64,000 nucleotides of DNA from contig JALQYQ010000009.1 in the NCBI GenBank assembly GCA_023262855.1, positions 1 through 64,000 of the forward strand, written 5' to 3'. Shown here piece after piece: positions 1-8,922 of the stretch. Source of the DNA: Crocinitomicaceae bacterium. GTDB taxonomy: Bacteria; Bacteroidota; Bacteroidia; Flavobacteriales_D; Crocinitomicaceae. The notes under the pieces are model-generated. The model was not told the DNA's origin and ran no database searches. It saw only the letters and a list, made by a program, of their open reading frames with translations. Position numbers and translations under genes: made by a program. Position 1 is the first letter of the stretch, and every line of letters begins with the position of its first letter.

Positions 1-1268
1 TCAAATTCTTCTCTAAAATGACGAATAGCTGCGGCTACCGGCCAAGAAGCAGCATCACCTAATGGACAAATTGTGTTCCCTTCGATTTTGCTTTGAATAC
101 TTAATAATAATTCGATGTCTTCTTCGCGACCGTGTCCGTTCTCAATACGGTGTAATACTTTTTCTAACCAACCAGTTCCTTCACGACAAGGTGTACATTG
201 TCCACAACTTTCATGGTGATAGAATCTAGAGAAATTCCATGTATTTCTAACAATACATGTTGTATCGTTATACACAATAAACCCTCCAGAACCTAACATA
301 GAACCTGTTGCAAATCCACCATCAGATAATGATTCGTAAGTCATTAAACGATCGTTTCCTGCAGCTGTTTTATAAATTAAATGTGCTGGTAAAATTGGCA
401 CTGATGAACCTCCAGGAACTAAAGCCTTTAAAGGTCTGTCGTCTATCATACCACCACAATATTCATCTGAATTTATGAATTCTTCAACTGAAACGCCTAA
501 TTCAATTTCATAAACACCTGGATTTTTAATATGTCCAGATGCAGAAATTAATTTAGTTCCTGTTGAGCGTTCAATCCCAATTTTTGCATATTCAGTACCT
601 GTATTTAATACAATCCATGGCACTGACGCAATAGATTCCACATTATTAACTACAGTAGGGTTTTGCCACAATCCTTTAACAGCTGGAAAAGGTGGTTTTA
701 AACGTGGATTTCCTCGTTTACCTTCTAATGATTCGATTAAAGCTGTTTCTTCTCCACATATATATGCTCCAGCACCGCAGTGTACGTGCAGGTCTAAATC
801 ATATCCAGAACCTTGTATGTTTTTACCTAACCAACCTGCTGCATAAGCTTCTTTGATAGCTCTTTCTAAGGTTTTATATACCCACATATATTCACCTCTA
901 ATGTATATGTATGATAAGTTTGCTCCTAAAGCATAACTTGATGTAATCATACCTTCAATTAAAAGATGTGGAATATATTCCATCAAATAACGGTCTTTGA
1001 ATGTTCCTGGCTCACTCTCATCCGCGTTACACAAAAGGTATCTTGGAACACCTTCTGGTTTTGCTAAAAACGACCATTTCATTCCTGTAGGGAAACCAGC
1101 TCCACCACGACCTCTTAAGCCTGATTTTTGAACTTCCTCAACAACTTGTTCAGGAGACATTGTTTTCAATGCTTTTTCTACAGAACGATATCCACCCAGT
1201 TTACGATAAACTTCAAACGTCTCAATTCCTGGTACATCATCATGCTCTAAAAGTAACTTTCTCGCCAT
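1..1268 (-). CDS. nuoF: NADH-quinone oxidoreductase subunit F, 3' end cut by window edge
   Basis: This is the complex I subunit that binds NADH and FMN and passes electrons to a [4Fe-4S] cluster. I translated it by hand from the ATG at 1268-1266, and 422 codons stay open to the window edge. The glycine-rich nucleotide/FMN motif RGRGGAGFP lies at about residues 52-60. The cluster cysteines are C355, C358 and C361 in SCGQCTPC and C401 in NTICPLGD. Only the C-terminal end is missing. It follows nuoE by about 10 bp as the last visible gene of the nuo operon, and nuoG should lie to the left of the window. Confidence 0.97.
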   Translation of the reverse strand, partial: MARKLLLEHDDVPGIETFEVYRKLGGYRSVEKALKTMSPEQVVEEVQKSGLRGRGGAGFPTGMKWSFLAKPEGVPRYLLCNADESEPGTFKDRYLMEYIPHLLIEGMITSSYALGANLSYIYIRGEYMWVYKTLERAIKEAYAAGWLGKNIQGSGYDLDLHVHCGAGAYICGEETALIESLEGKRGNPRLKPPFPAVKGLWQNPTVVNNVESIASVPWIVLNTGTEYAKIGIERSTGTKLISASGHIKNPGVYEIELGVSVEEFINSDEYCGGMIDDRPLKALVPGGSSVPILPAHLIYKTAAGNDRLMTYESLSDGGFATGSMLGSGGFIVYNDTTCIVRNTWNFSRFYHHESCGQCTPCREGTGWLEKVLHRIENGHGREEDIELLLSIQSKIEGNTICPLGDAASWPVAAAIRHFREEF

Positions 1269-1278
1269 GCTCTATTCA

Positions 1279-1818
1279 TTATTTAGGCAACTCACCTGAA
1301 CGGTAAGCGGCAATAATTTCATCAACTCTTTCTTTTGTAAGGTGCTCATGGTATTTTTTACCACATTGCAACATCGGAGCGTAACCACAAGCGCCTAAAC
1401 ACTCTGCAGTTTTCAATGTAAACATTCCGTCTTTTGTTGTTTCACCTACTTTGATATCCAATTTTTGTTGAATGTATTCCATGATGTTGTCGCTTCCACT
1501 GATCATACAAGGACCTGTGTGACATACTTCAAATACATGTTTTCCAACTGGATCAAGATTGAACATTGTATAGAATGTTGCAACCTCGTATACTTCGATT
1601 GGTTGAATGTTCAAAATCTCAGCAACGTAATCCATTGTTTCGATACTTAACCATCCGCCAAATTCTTCCTCTGCGATATGCAAAATACGAATCAACGCAC
1701 TTTTGCTTTTTCCTTCTGGATAAGACGCAATCAAAGCTTGAACTTCCGCCATTTTTTCGGGACTGAAGGTTGGCTTTTCGCTGTGTCTTTTGCTTAAATC
1801 TACGTGTGTATTACTCAT
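1279..1818 (-). CDS. nuoE: NADH-quinone oxidoreductase subunit E (24 kDa, [2Fe-2S])
   Basis: This thioredoxin-fold subunit of the NADH dehydrogenase module carries a [2Fe-2S] cluster. The 179-residue product has all four cluster cysteines in the usual spacing: C99 and C104 in CHTGPC, and C140 and C144 in ECLGAC. The length is normal for the family. It lies between nuoD (3 bp gap) and nuoF in one operon and is very probably co-translated with them. No truncation or odd residue is visible. Confidence 0.97.
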   Translation of the reverse strand: MSNTHVDLSKRHSEKPTFSPEKMAEVQALIASYPEGKSKSALIRILHIAEEEFGGWLSIETMDYVAEILNIQPIEVYEVATFYTMFNLDPVGKHVFEVCHTGPCMISGSDNIMEYIQQKLDIKVGETTKDGMFTLKTAECLGACGYAPMLQCGKKYHEHLTKERVDEIIAAYRSGELPK

Positions 1819-1821
1819 AAC

Positions 1822-3054
1822 TTATGCGTCTAATTCACCGGCAATAACATTCATACTACTCAAAGTCAATACAGCATCACTGATATTTTGACCGGTAATC
1901 ATTTCAGGATATGCTTGGTAGTAAATAAAACAAGGTCTTCTAAATTGTAAACGGTAAGGTGAACGTCCACCATCAGAAATTAGGTAATAACCCAATTCAC
2001 CGTTTCCACCTTCCACACTGTGATAAACCTCACCAGCCGGAATTGGTGTTTCTCCCATTACAATTTTGAAGTGATAAATCAAGGCTTCCATGTTATTGTA
2101 AACCTCTTCTTTCGGAGGTAAATAGAACTCAGGAATATCTGCTTTATAACTTCCTTCTGGAAGATTTTTGTATGCTTGTTCAATAATGCGAAGACTTTGA
2201 CGAATTTCTTCTTGTCTCACTTGGAAACGATCGTAGGTATCACCTTGCGTTCCGACTGGTACAATGAAATCGAAATCTTCGTAAGACGAATATGGATTCA
2301 TTACACGTACATCGTAATCAACACCTGCAGCACGCAAGTTTGGACCTACAAACGAATAATCTAAAGCACGTTGAGCAGAAATAGGACCTGCTCCAATCGT
2401 ACGATCCATGAAAATTCTATTACGCGATAAAAGTGAATCAAACTCGTTGAACACTTTCGGGAACGTTTTTAAGAAATTGTCTAATTTTTTATAGAATGTC
2501 GGAGAGAAATCTCTTTCGAAACCACCGATACGACCAATGTTTGTTGTAAGACGTGCACCACACACTTCTTCGTACAATTCATAGATTTTCTCACGCTCTT
2601 GGAATACATACGTAAATCCAGTTAAGGCTCCAGTATCAACACCAATTACCGAGTTACATACCAAGTGGTCTGCAATGCGCGCTAATTCCATGATGATTAC
2701 ACGCATGTACTCAACACGTTTTGGAATCTCAGCACCAATCAATTTTTCAACCGTCATTTCCCAACCCATATTGTTGATTGGCGATGAACAATAGTTCAAA
2801 CGATCAGTGATTGGCGTAATTTGGTTATAAGGTCTTCTTTCCGCTAATTTTTCAAATGCACGGTGAATGTATCCAACTGTTTGTTCAGAAGAAAGGATTT
2901 TTTCTCCATCTACTTTCAATACATTTTGGAAAATACCGTGGGTTGCAGGGTGCGTTGGCCCAAGATTCAATGTTGCTATATCGCCATCGATTGTCTCAGT
3001 TGATTTCTCTATGTGACCTGAATCGTGCAATTTTTCTTCCATCCAATTACTCAT
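1822..3054 (-). CDS. nuoD: NADH-quinone oxidoreductase subunit D (49 kDa)
   Basis: This peripheral-arm subunit forms the quinone-binding cavity together with NuoB. The 410-residue product carries the family hallmark LGPTHPATHG near residues 31-41 and the C-terminal GGRSPYR segment, and its length is normal for a stand-alone NuoD. NuoC is a separate gene here, not fused as in Escherichia coli. The start ATG at 3054 lies 12 bp downstream of the nuoC stop. Confidence 0.97.
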   Translation of the reverse strand: MSNWMEEKLHDSGHIEKSTETIDGDIATLNLGPTHPATHGIFQNVLKVDGEKILSSEQTVGYIHRAFEKLAERRPYNQITPITDRLNYCSSPINNMGWEMTVEKLIGAEIPKRVEYMRVIIMELARIADHLVCNSVIGVDTGALTGFTYVFQEREKIYELYEEVCGARLTTNIGRIGGFERDFSPTFYKKLDNFLKTFPKVFNEFDSLLSRNRIFMDRTIGAGPISAQRALDYSFVGPNLRAAGVDYDVRVMNPYSSYEDFDFIVPVGTQGDTYDRFQVRQEEIRQSLRIIEQAYKNLPEGSYKADIPEFYLPPKEEVYNNMEALIYHFKIVMGETPIPAGEVYHSVEGGNGELGYYLISDGGRSPYRLQFRRPCFIYYQAYPEMITGQNISDAVLTLSSMNVIAGELDA

Positions 3055-3066
3055 AACTCTGCAATT

Positions 3067-3576
3067 TTATCTACCGAAGAAACGGTCGTCTTTATCTTCA
3101 CGGGTTGCATCTTCCAAATGGTATTCTTTACGCATTGGGAAGTAATCCATTGAATCTTCATTTAAAATTCTTCTCATGTCTGGGTGACCATTGAATGTGA
3201 TTCCGTAAAAATCAAATGTTTCACGTTCCATCCAATTTGCTCCAGCATAGATATCTACGATTGAATCTACTTCAGTATTTTCTTTCGAAACGAATGCTTT
3301 TAAACGTAATCTGAAATTGTTCACCATACTTTGTAAGTGATAAACAATAGCAAACTCGCGCCCTTCGCTATCTGGATAGTGAACACCGCCTAAATTCGTT
3401 AAAAACGAAATTTGCAATTCGCTATCTGTTTTCAACCAAAAAATGATATCGTATAATTTAGCAGCATCCACTTCGATTGTCAAGAAATCATATGGCGTTT
3501 CCACCGATTTGATGTGCTCACCAAACTGTTTTTGTAAACGTTCAGCTACTTGCTCGTTGGTTAAATTACTCTTCAT
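3067..3576 (-). CDS. nuoC: NADH-quinone oxidoreductase subunit C (30 kDa)
   Basis: This peripheral-arm subunit packs against NuoD and NuoB. It is 169 residues when started at the ATG at 3576. A TTG three codons upstream (3585) is also open, but the ATG is preferred and gives an 11-bp overlap with the end of nuoB, which suggests translational coupling. The 30-kDa subunit signature is recognisable near the C-terminus ([20 protein letters not shown]), followed by RRIL. Length and position are typical. Confidence 0.95.
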   Translation of the reverse strand: MKSNLTNEQVAERLQKQFGEHIKSVETPYDFLTIEVDAAKLYDIIFWLKTDSELQISFLTNLGGVHYPDSEGREFAIVYHLQSMVNNFRLRLKAFVSKENTEVDSIVDIYAGANWMERETFDFYGITFNGHPDMRRILNEDSMDYFPMRKEYHLEDATREDKDDRFFGR

Positions 3577-4111
3577 TGTTTTCAATATTGTATGAATTCA
3601 ACAATGATTTATATTCATCTGAATATCTTCTTCGTAGCGATTCATGTTTCACCATTTCGTGAATCTTCATGATACCGTCGATGATTTGTTCTGGTCGCGG
3701 TGGACATCCTGGAACGTAAACATCGACTGGAATTACGCGATCGATACCTTGCAATACTGAATACGTATCGAAAATCCCACCTGAACTTGCACAAGCACCA
3801 ACAGAAAGCACCCATTTCGGTTCAGCCATTTGTTCGTACACTTGTTTCAATACTGGTGCTAATTTTTTCGAGATTGTACCAGCTACGATTAATAAATCTG
3901 CTTGACGAGGTGAGAAGGACATACGTTCCATTCCAAATCGCGCTAAATCGTAGTTACTTCCCATTGTTGCCATGTATTCAATACCACAACAAGAAGTTGC
4001 AAACGGCAAAGGCCAAACTGAATTGGCACGTGCACTTGCTACAACTTTTTCAAGTGATGAAAGCTGATATCCTTCACCATTTATCACTTGTAAATCTTCT
4101 ATTTTTCCCAT
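3566..4111 (-). CDS. nuoB: NADH-quinone oxidoreductase subunit B ([4Fe-4S] cluster N2)
   Basis: This subunit carries the terminal cluster N2, which reduces quinone. The 181-residue product has the tandem cysteines C41-C42 plus C107 and C136 (PGCPPRPE), the complete N2 ligand set. It overlaps nuoA by 13 bp and nuoC by 11 bp, as expected for a coupled operon. The sequence is strongly conserved and shows nothing unusual. Confidence 0.98.
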   Translation of the reverse strand: MGKIEDLQVINGEGYQLSSLEKVVASARANSVWPLPFATSCCGIEYMATMGSNYDLARFGMERMSFSPRQADLLIVAGTISKKLAPVLKQVYEQMAEPKWVLSVGACASSGGIFDTYSVLQGIDRVIPVDVYVPGCPPRPEQIIDGIMKIHEMVKHESLRRRYSDEYKSLLNSYNIENNEE

Positions 4112-4467
4112 TCTAATGCTCCTTTTTTAAGTACATAGAAAAAGCCAATTAAGAAAAAGGCTACAAATAGTATAACAGCCAAAAGGCCTTCTAGTTCTAA
4201 AGCTTTAAAATTAACTGCGTAAGGATAGAAGAAAATCACCTCCACGTCAAACAAAACGAATAAGATCGCCGTCATGAAATAACGGATAGAAACAGGAAAA
4301 CGCGCATCTCCTTTCGATTCTACACCACATTCCCAGTTCGCATCTTTTTTCTTTGATTTTAGGCGTGGCCCAAGATAGTGCGTAATGAACAATACAAACG
4401 CAACAAAACCACCTACCACTCCAATTTGAAGTAATATTGGTAAATAATCGATTCCTGTTGATTTCAT
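4099..4467 (-). CDS. nuoA: NADH-quinone oxidoreductase subunit A
   Basis: This small membrane subunit of the proton-pumping arm is the first gene of the nuo operon. The 122-residue product has three hydrophobic segments (about residues 8-30, 65-85 and 93-113). The conserved loop [13 protein letters not shown] between helices 1 and 2 carries the family cysteine. The ATG at 4467-4465 is the only sensible start. A good -7 element lies about 100 bp upstream. Confidence 0.96.
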   Translation of the reverse strand: MKSTGIDYLPILLQIGVVGGFVAFVLFITHYLGPRLKSKKKDANWECGVESKGDARFPVSIRYFMTAILFVLFDVEVIFFYPYAVNFKALELEGLLAVILFVAFFLIGFFYVLKKGALEWEK

Positions 4468-4564
4468 TTCTTAATCAATTTAATCCTCTAAAAATGTCCG
4501 TCTTTTCTACTTACGTTACATTCAGAATTGCAATAATTCTTAAAGAACGTTAAAAAAACACGTG

Positions 4565-4598
4565 CAAATTTATTCTTTCCTTTCGTCTTTGCGACCAA
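4565..4598 (-). promoter_or_regulatory. predicted nuo operon promoter
   Basis: On the minus strand, TAAATTTG (4572-4565) matches the Bacteroidota -7 consensus TAnnTTTG. A TTG at 4598-4596 lies 23 bp upstream, at the long end of the accepted spacing. Transcription would start near 4561, leaving a leader of about 95 nt before nuoA. This is a consensus match only. Confidence 0.45.
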
Positions 4599-4670
4599 AA
4601 AAGTGAGATAATTTTAAAAAAAACTGATTCTTTTATGAACAGCGTATTAACTCATTGAAAATGAATTGAA

Positions 4671-5390
4671 TTAGCGAACGATTTTTTTCGAATGAAATTC
4701 AAGGGTTGCTTCAATGTAACTTGGCGAATAATTGCCGTCTTCGTTGCGAATTAGGAAGACTTCCTTCTTAACATTCGAAGCGATTTTTTTGAAACACGCA
4801 ACCATTCGTGTCGGACGATTTGGCTTTCCTTGAATTTCAACTAATTGAGACGGAAACAGCCCTATTTCACTTGCTTTTGACTCCACAAACGAATGTGTTT
4901 CGCAGGGATAGATTAACCAAAAGGAGCCATCTAATAAAAGTAGCTGATTTACGCGGTTAAAAAGTGAGTCAAAATTCAATCCATTTGAATGTTTTGCTGT
5001 ATTATTTCGTTCATCTAAACTTACTAAACCATCCACGTAAAAAGGTGGATTCGAAACTATAAGATCGTATTTATTCGTGAAGGAATGCGTTAAAAAATCA
5101 CCTTCAATCAAAGACAAGCGATCTTTCCATTTTGAGTTCTCAAAGTTGAGATTTGCATCGAGACAAGAAGCTGCATCAATCTCAATAGCATCGATCGTCA
5201 ATGTTGCATTTTTCTGAGCTAACATTAAGGCCAAAACACCAGTTCCAGTTCCAATATCTAATGCAGATTTTTCGTTCGTGGTTTCTATTAAAGCACCGAG
5301 AACCATGGCATCCGTTCCAACTTTAAGTGCTGAATTGGATTGAGAAATGGAAAAATGTTTGAATTGGAAAACTTGTGATTTGGGATTCAT
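4671..5390 (-). CDS. trmN6: tRNA1(Val) (adenine37-N6)-methyltransferase
   Basis: This SAM-dependent enzyme methylates A37 of tRNA-Val. The 239-residue product has the SAM-binding loop DIGTGTG at residues 45-51 and the N6-adenine catalytic motif NPPF at 114-117. I start it at the ATG at 5390; an upstream TTG at 5423 only adds unconserved sequence. The motifs place it firmly among N6-adenine methyltransferases. The trmN6/YfiC assignment rests on overall resemblance and the setting beside rimM and rpsP, so another RNA or protein target is possible. Confidence 0.85.
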   Translation of the reverse strand: MNPKSQVFQFKHFSISQSNSALKVGTDAMVLGALIETTNEKSALDIGTGTGVLALMLAQKNATLTIDAIEIDAASCLDANLNFENSKWKDRLSLIEGDFLTHSFTNKYDLIVSNPPFYVDGLVSLDERNNTAKHSNGLNFDSLFNRVNQLLLLDGSFWLIYPCETHSFVESKASEIGLFPSQLVEIQGKPNRPTRMVACFKKIASNVKKEVFLIRNEDGNYSPSYIEATLEFHSKKIVR

Positions 5391-5431
5391 AATTGATGAT
5401 TTCTGGGATATTGCATTCAACAAACCAGATT

Positions 5432-5959
5432 CTACCCTAAATACAACTCTATCAGCCCAGCTGGAGCATTGATAGTCATTGTTTTTTTCTTGCGATCAAC
5501 TTCCTGAACGATGCCATCGATAAGTGGAATAAGTACCTCTTTTGAACCGTTCATGATTTGCAACAATGGATTCACAGACAAATCAATTACCGACTCCATT
5601 ACTCCTACTTTACCGAAGTTAACATCAATTACGGTGAACCCAACAACTTCGTGATCATAGAAGTTTTTACCAGAAAGTTTTGGAAGAATTTGAGCCGGTA
5701 GGAACAAATTTTTGCGCAACAAGATACGCGCGTCATTTTCTGAATCAACACCTTCAAACTTTACAGCGGCAAAGCCTTTGTTTTTCAATTTAAAGGAAGA
5801 AACGAAAAAGGGTGATAATTGCCCGTTAATTTCAATAAACAAGGCATCTAGCGTTTCGTAATCTTCTGGATTCGTAACGTCTAAAAACAGCGAAACTTCA
5901 CCTTTAAATCCGTGAAGTTTCGCTACATATCCTAAATGAAAGCAGTCTGCTTTATTCAT
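5432..5959 (-). CDS. rimM: 16S rRNA processing protein RimM
   Basis: This factor assists maturation of the 30S subunit head and binds ribosomal protein S19. The 175-residue product has the N-terminal beta-barrel (GYVAKLHGFKGEVSLFLDV) and a C-terminal PRC-barrel-like domain ending near VPLIDGIVQEVD-type sequence. It follows rpsP by 12 bp, the common rpsP-rimM pairing. The length is normal. Confidence 0.95.
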   Translation of the reverse strand: MNKADCFHLGYVAKLHGFKGEVSLFLDVTNPEDYETLDALFIEINGQLSPFFVSSFKLKNKGFAAVKFEGVDSENDARILLRKNLFLPAQILPKLSGKNFYDHEVVGFTVIDVNFGKVGVMESVIDLSVNPLLQIMNGSKEVLIPLIDGIVQEVDRKKKTMTINAPAGLIELYLG

Positions 5960-5972
5960 TCAATGTCAATTT

Positions 5973-6560
5973 TTACTCTGCAGATGCTTCTGCTTCTCCT
6001 GCTTCTTCAGCTGGAGCTTCAGTTGCTTCTTCAGATGCTTCTGGAGCCGCTTCTTCTGTTGCTTCAACTTCAGCAACTTCTTCTGCTACTTCTTCAACAG
6101 CTGGAGTGTTTTTAGCTTCGATTGCCGCTGCTTTCGCTGCGTTTGCATCTGCCTCAGCTTTCAAACGAGCTGCTTTGTCAGCATCTGCATTTTTAGCTAA
6201 TCCGCTTACTTTTCCTGCAATTTTAGCATCTTTCTCAGCTAACCAAGCTGCAAATTTAGCTTCAACTTGATCAGCAGTCAACGCACCTTTTTTAACACCA
6301 TTCAACAAGTGGTTTTTGTACAAAACACCTTTGTATGATAAAATAGCGCGAGCTGTATCTGACATTTCAGCACCAACTTGCACCCAGTTCAACGTACGAT
6401 CAAAATTGATGTCGATTGTCGCTGGATTTGTGTTTGGGTTGTAAACACCCAATTTTTCGATGAATTTACCATCTCTTTTCGCTCTGCTGTCTGCAGCTAC
6501 GATGTGGAAGAAAGCTTTTCCTTTCTTACCATGTCTTTGCAATCTAATACGAGTTGCCAT
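5973..6560 (-). CDS. rpsP: 30S ribosomal protein S16 with long acidic Ala/Glu tail
   Basis: This is a structural protein of the small ribosomal subunit. The N-terminal MATRIRLQRHGKKGKAFFHI and the following 80 or so residues are the canonical S16 core. Beyond that, the 195-residue product has a long extension: first a Lys/Ala-rich helix-prone segment (about 95-150), then an Ala/Glu-rich acidic tail (about 155-195). Extended S16 proteins are known in Bacteroidota, so this is a lineage trait and not a fusion error. It heads the rpsP-rimM-trmN6 cluster. Confidence 0.97.
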   Translation of the reverse strand: MATRIRLQRHGKKGKAFFHIVAADSRAKRDGKFIEKLGVYNPNTNPATIDINFDRTLNWVQVGAEMSDTARAILSYKGVLYKNHLLNGVKKGALTADQVEAKFAAWLAEKDAKIAGKVSGLAKNADADKAARLKAEADANAAKAAAIEAKNTPAVEEVAEEVAEVEATEEAAPEASEEATEAPAEEAGEAEASAE

Positions 6561-6619
6561 AGTTGTTTTACAATGTGAGGTACGAAACCTCGATTTATAA
6601 ATTAATTTATTTAAGGGTG

Positions 6620-6627
6620 CAAAGATA
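6620..6627 (-). promoter_or_regulatory. predicted rpsP promoter -7 element
   Basis: TATCTTTG on the minus strand matches TAnnTTTG exactly and lies about 60 bp upstream of the rpsP start. I see no clear TTG at the -33 position. Ribosomal genes often carry strong -7 elements, so this is plausible but unproven. Confidence 0.45.
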
Positions 6628-6712
6628 GAGAATAATTCGTTTGTTCAGCCATAGGATTGATTTTTTCTACTTAGTTGGTGTATTTTTTCTATTTTTAACT
6701 ATCATTACGCTT

Positions 6713-7723
6713 ATGAAACAAGACATTCAAACTACCCTATTCCAGCTACTCAAGCAAAAAATTGCAGGAGAAGACTCTATTGGAAATGCTTTATCAGACA
6801 TTTTGAGTATTAGTCCGGATGCCGTTTATCGTCGTTACCGCAATGAAACGCCGCTTACCATTCAAGAGGTGAAAAAAATATGTGGTCATTACAATATTTC
6901 ATTCGATGCATTGTGCGAATTTGGCAATGGAAAAGTTGTTTTTTCATATCCACCGTTAGACACGTTTGATTTCAGTCTTGAATCGTATTTAGAAGGAATT
7001 TTACAAGCCTTTCAAAAGCTAAAAACATTATCTTCTCCAGAAATAGTTTTATCCGTCAATAATATACAGTTGTTTCAATTGTTGAATTTCCCACAATTGG
7101 TTCGCTTTAAATTGTATTTCTGGGCTAAAACGCATTTACAAATTAGCGCTTATAAGGACATGCCTTTTAAGCACGAAAAAACGAGTGATTCGGCATTTTC
7201 ATTGGGGAAAGAGATTTTACAGATTTACAACTCCATCCCGTCACAAGAAATATACGATCCTGAATTCATGCGTGGCTTCTTGCGTCAAATCCATTATTAT
7301 TACAATGCGCATTTATTTGAAGATCCAGAATATGCAGTTTTCTTGTATGATCGTGTTTTGATGCTTTCTTCCCATTTGCGTGAACAGGCAAACATCGGAA
7401 AGAAGTTCATGTTTGGCACACAAGCACCAGCTGGAGGGAATGATTTTAAAATGTATTTGAATGAAACCATTAATTCGGATGCAACATTCTTCTATCAAAG
7501 TAAAGAATTGCAAGGATTGTATTTGACACACAACATCATGAATTATTTGGAAACAACCAATGAAAATTATGTCAATGATTCAAAATTGATCATCGACAAA
7601 CAATTGGCCAATTCAAGTTTGATTAGTATTGTCAATGAGAAAGAACGCAATAATTTCTTCTTCGAATTTGAACGCACAATCAATTCGTTTAAAAAGAAAA
7701 TTGAAGCAGATTTAAGTTTTTAG
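6713..7723 (+). CDS. uncharacterised protein with N-terminal HTH-like domain
   Basis: I do not recognise a named family. The 336-residue product from the ATG at 6713 begins with a helix-turn-helix-like region (about residues 18-62, GNALSDILSISPDAVYRRY then EVKKICGHYNIS), resembling phage-repressor or BetR-type DNA-binding domains. The remaining 270 residues look alpha-helical and cytoplasmic, with no signal peptide or membrane segment. An in-frame TTG at 6641 would add 24 very hydrophobic residues; I reject it because the helical domain starts cleanly at the ATG. It diverges from rpsP and lies upstream of the 7917-11410 operon, so it could regulate that operon, but nothing proves this. Confidence 0.7.
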   Translation: MKQDIQTTLFQLLKQKIAGEDSIGNALSDILSISPDAVYRRYRNETPLTIQEVKKICGHYNISFDALCEFGNGKVVFSYPPLDTFDFSLESYLEGILQAFQKLKTLSSPEIVLSVNNIQLFQLLNFPQLVRFKLYFWAKTHLQISAYKDMPFKHEKTSDSAFSLGKEILQIYNSIPSQEIYDPEFMRGFLRQIHYYYNAHLFEDPEYAVFLYDRVLMLSSHLREQANIGKKFMFGTQAPAGGNDFKMYLNETINSDATFFYQSKELQGLYLTHNIMNYLETTNENYVNDSKLIIDKQLANSSLISIVNEKERNNFFFEFERTINSFKKKIEADLSF

Positions 7724-7897
7724 CAACACATTTTTAGTTCATTATTTGCGACTTACACAACAAAAATTTCATCAGCTTTTGTTTTCCGCATTTAAAAGGT
7801 CATTCTATCAAATAGTGTTTTGACTAATTTGCATTTCACGCAAGGTCTTCGCAAGCTGTTTTAAAAATCAATTTCACGTCTTGGTCGATAAACTCAA

Positions 7898-7918
7898 ATT
7901 TTGACAAAAAGTCAAAAT
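7898..7918. promoter_or_regulatory. perfect inverted repeat overlapping a start codon
   Basis: ATTTTGAC (7898-7905) and GTCAAAAT (7911-7918) are exact reverse complements separated by AAAAA. The right arm covers the first two bases of the ATG at 7917. It could be an operator for a dimeric regulator or, in the mRNA, a hairpin occluding the start codon. Confidence 0.6.
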
Positions 7919-8906
7919 GAGAGAAAAAGTACTTGTTACAGGGGCTGATGGAATGCTTGGAGCTTCTATTTGCAGAGAATTAATAAAGCAACATTATTCA
8001 GTTGTAGCATTTGTGCTACCTCAGAGTAAATCAACTGTTTTAGATGGTCTTGAATTAGAAATTAGGCATGGCAATATTCTAAACCAAGAAGAAGTTCTAT
8101 CAGCTATGAAGGATTGCCAGTTTTTAATTCATGCAGCCGCATCAACAGCTGTTTGGCCAAGAAAATCAGACGCAATAACGAATGTAAATTTTCAAGGCAC
8201 AAAAATCGTTTCGCGCTGTGCAGAAATTTCAGGAATTAAGCGCATGATTCACATTGGAACCGCAAGTTCTTTTGGAAATGGAACATTAGCAAAACCGGGT
8301 AATGAAACCTTCACATTTAACAGTGGCCATTTTAAAATGGATTATATGTTGAGTAAATACAATGCTCAGAACTATTTGTTGGATCGACACAAAAATGTAG
8401 ATTTTCCAATCATCATCATCAATCCAACATTTATGATCGGACCGTATGATTCAGGTCCATCTTCGGGAAAGATGCTACTTGCGTTGTATAAAGGAAAATT
8501 ACCAGCTTATACAAAAGGAGGTAAAAACTTTGTTTACTCTGTCGATGTTGCAACCGCTGCCGTGAACGCTTTAAAACTGGGAAAACTCGGTGAATGTTAC
8601 ATTACTGGTAATGCTAACATGAGTTACAAAGATTTTTTATCCACTGCATGCTCGCTTCGAAACAAGGAATTCAAATTAATTAAATCTCCGCATGTTGTTT
8701 CCTTAAGCGTTGGCTTTATAAGTTCTTTAATGGCGAGAATCACAAAAAAACCGCCTCAAATCAGCTATACGATGGCGAGAGTAGCTGCCATTAATCAGTT
8801 TTATGAAGCGAAAAAAGCGGTTCAAGAACTGAATATGCCACAAACACCCATTGAAAAAGCTATAGAACATTGTACAAATTGGTACGAAGAAAATGGTTAT
8901 TTGTAA
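7917..8906 (+). CDS. NAD(P)-dependent epimerase/dehydratase family protein (first of two)
   Basis: This is an extended short-chain dehydrogenase/reductase acting on an unknown small molecule. The 329-residue product has the Rossmann motif TGADGMLG at residues 8-15, a Ser in GTASSFG (115-120) and the catalytic pair Y143-K147 (YMLSK). The sequence resembles dihydroflavonol-4-reductase and 3-beta-hydroxysteroid dehydrogenase-like enzymes, a group in which substrate cannot be inferred. It opens a four-gene operon: CPBP protease 16 bp downstream, then hydrolase and second reductase with overlaps. The palindrome over its start codon may regulate the whole unit. Confidence 0.85.
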   Translation: MREKVLVTGADGMLGASICRELIKQHYSVVAFVLPQSKSTVLDGLELEIRHGNILNQEEVLSAMKDCQFLIHAAASTAVWPRKSDAITNVNFQGTKIVSRCAEISGIKRMIHIGTASSFGNGTLAKPGNETFTFNSGHFKMDYMLSKYNAQNYLLDRHKNVDFPIIIINPTFMIGPYDSGPSSGKMLLALYKGKLPAYTKGGKNFVYSVDVATAAVNALKLGKLGECYITGNANMSYKDFLSTACSLRNKEFKLIKSPHVVSLSVGFISSLMARITKKPPQISYTMARVAAINQFYEAKKAVQELNMPQTPIEKAIEHCTNWYEENGYL

Positions 8907-8922
8907 TTAATACTTTTTTATC

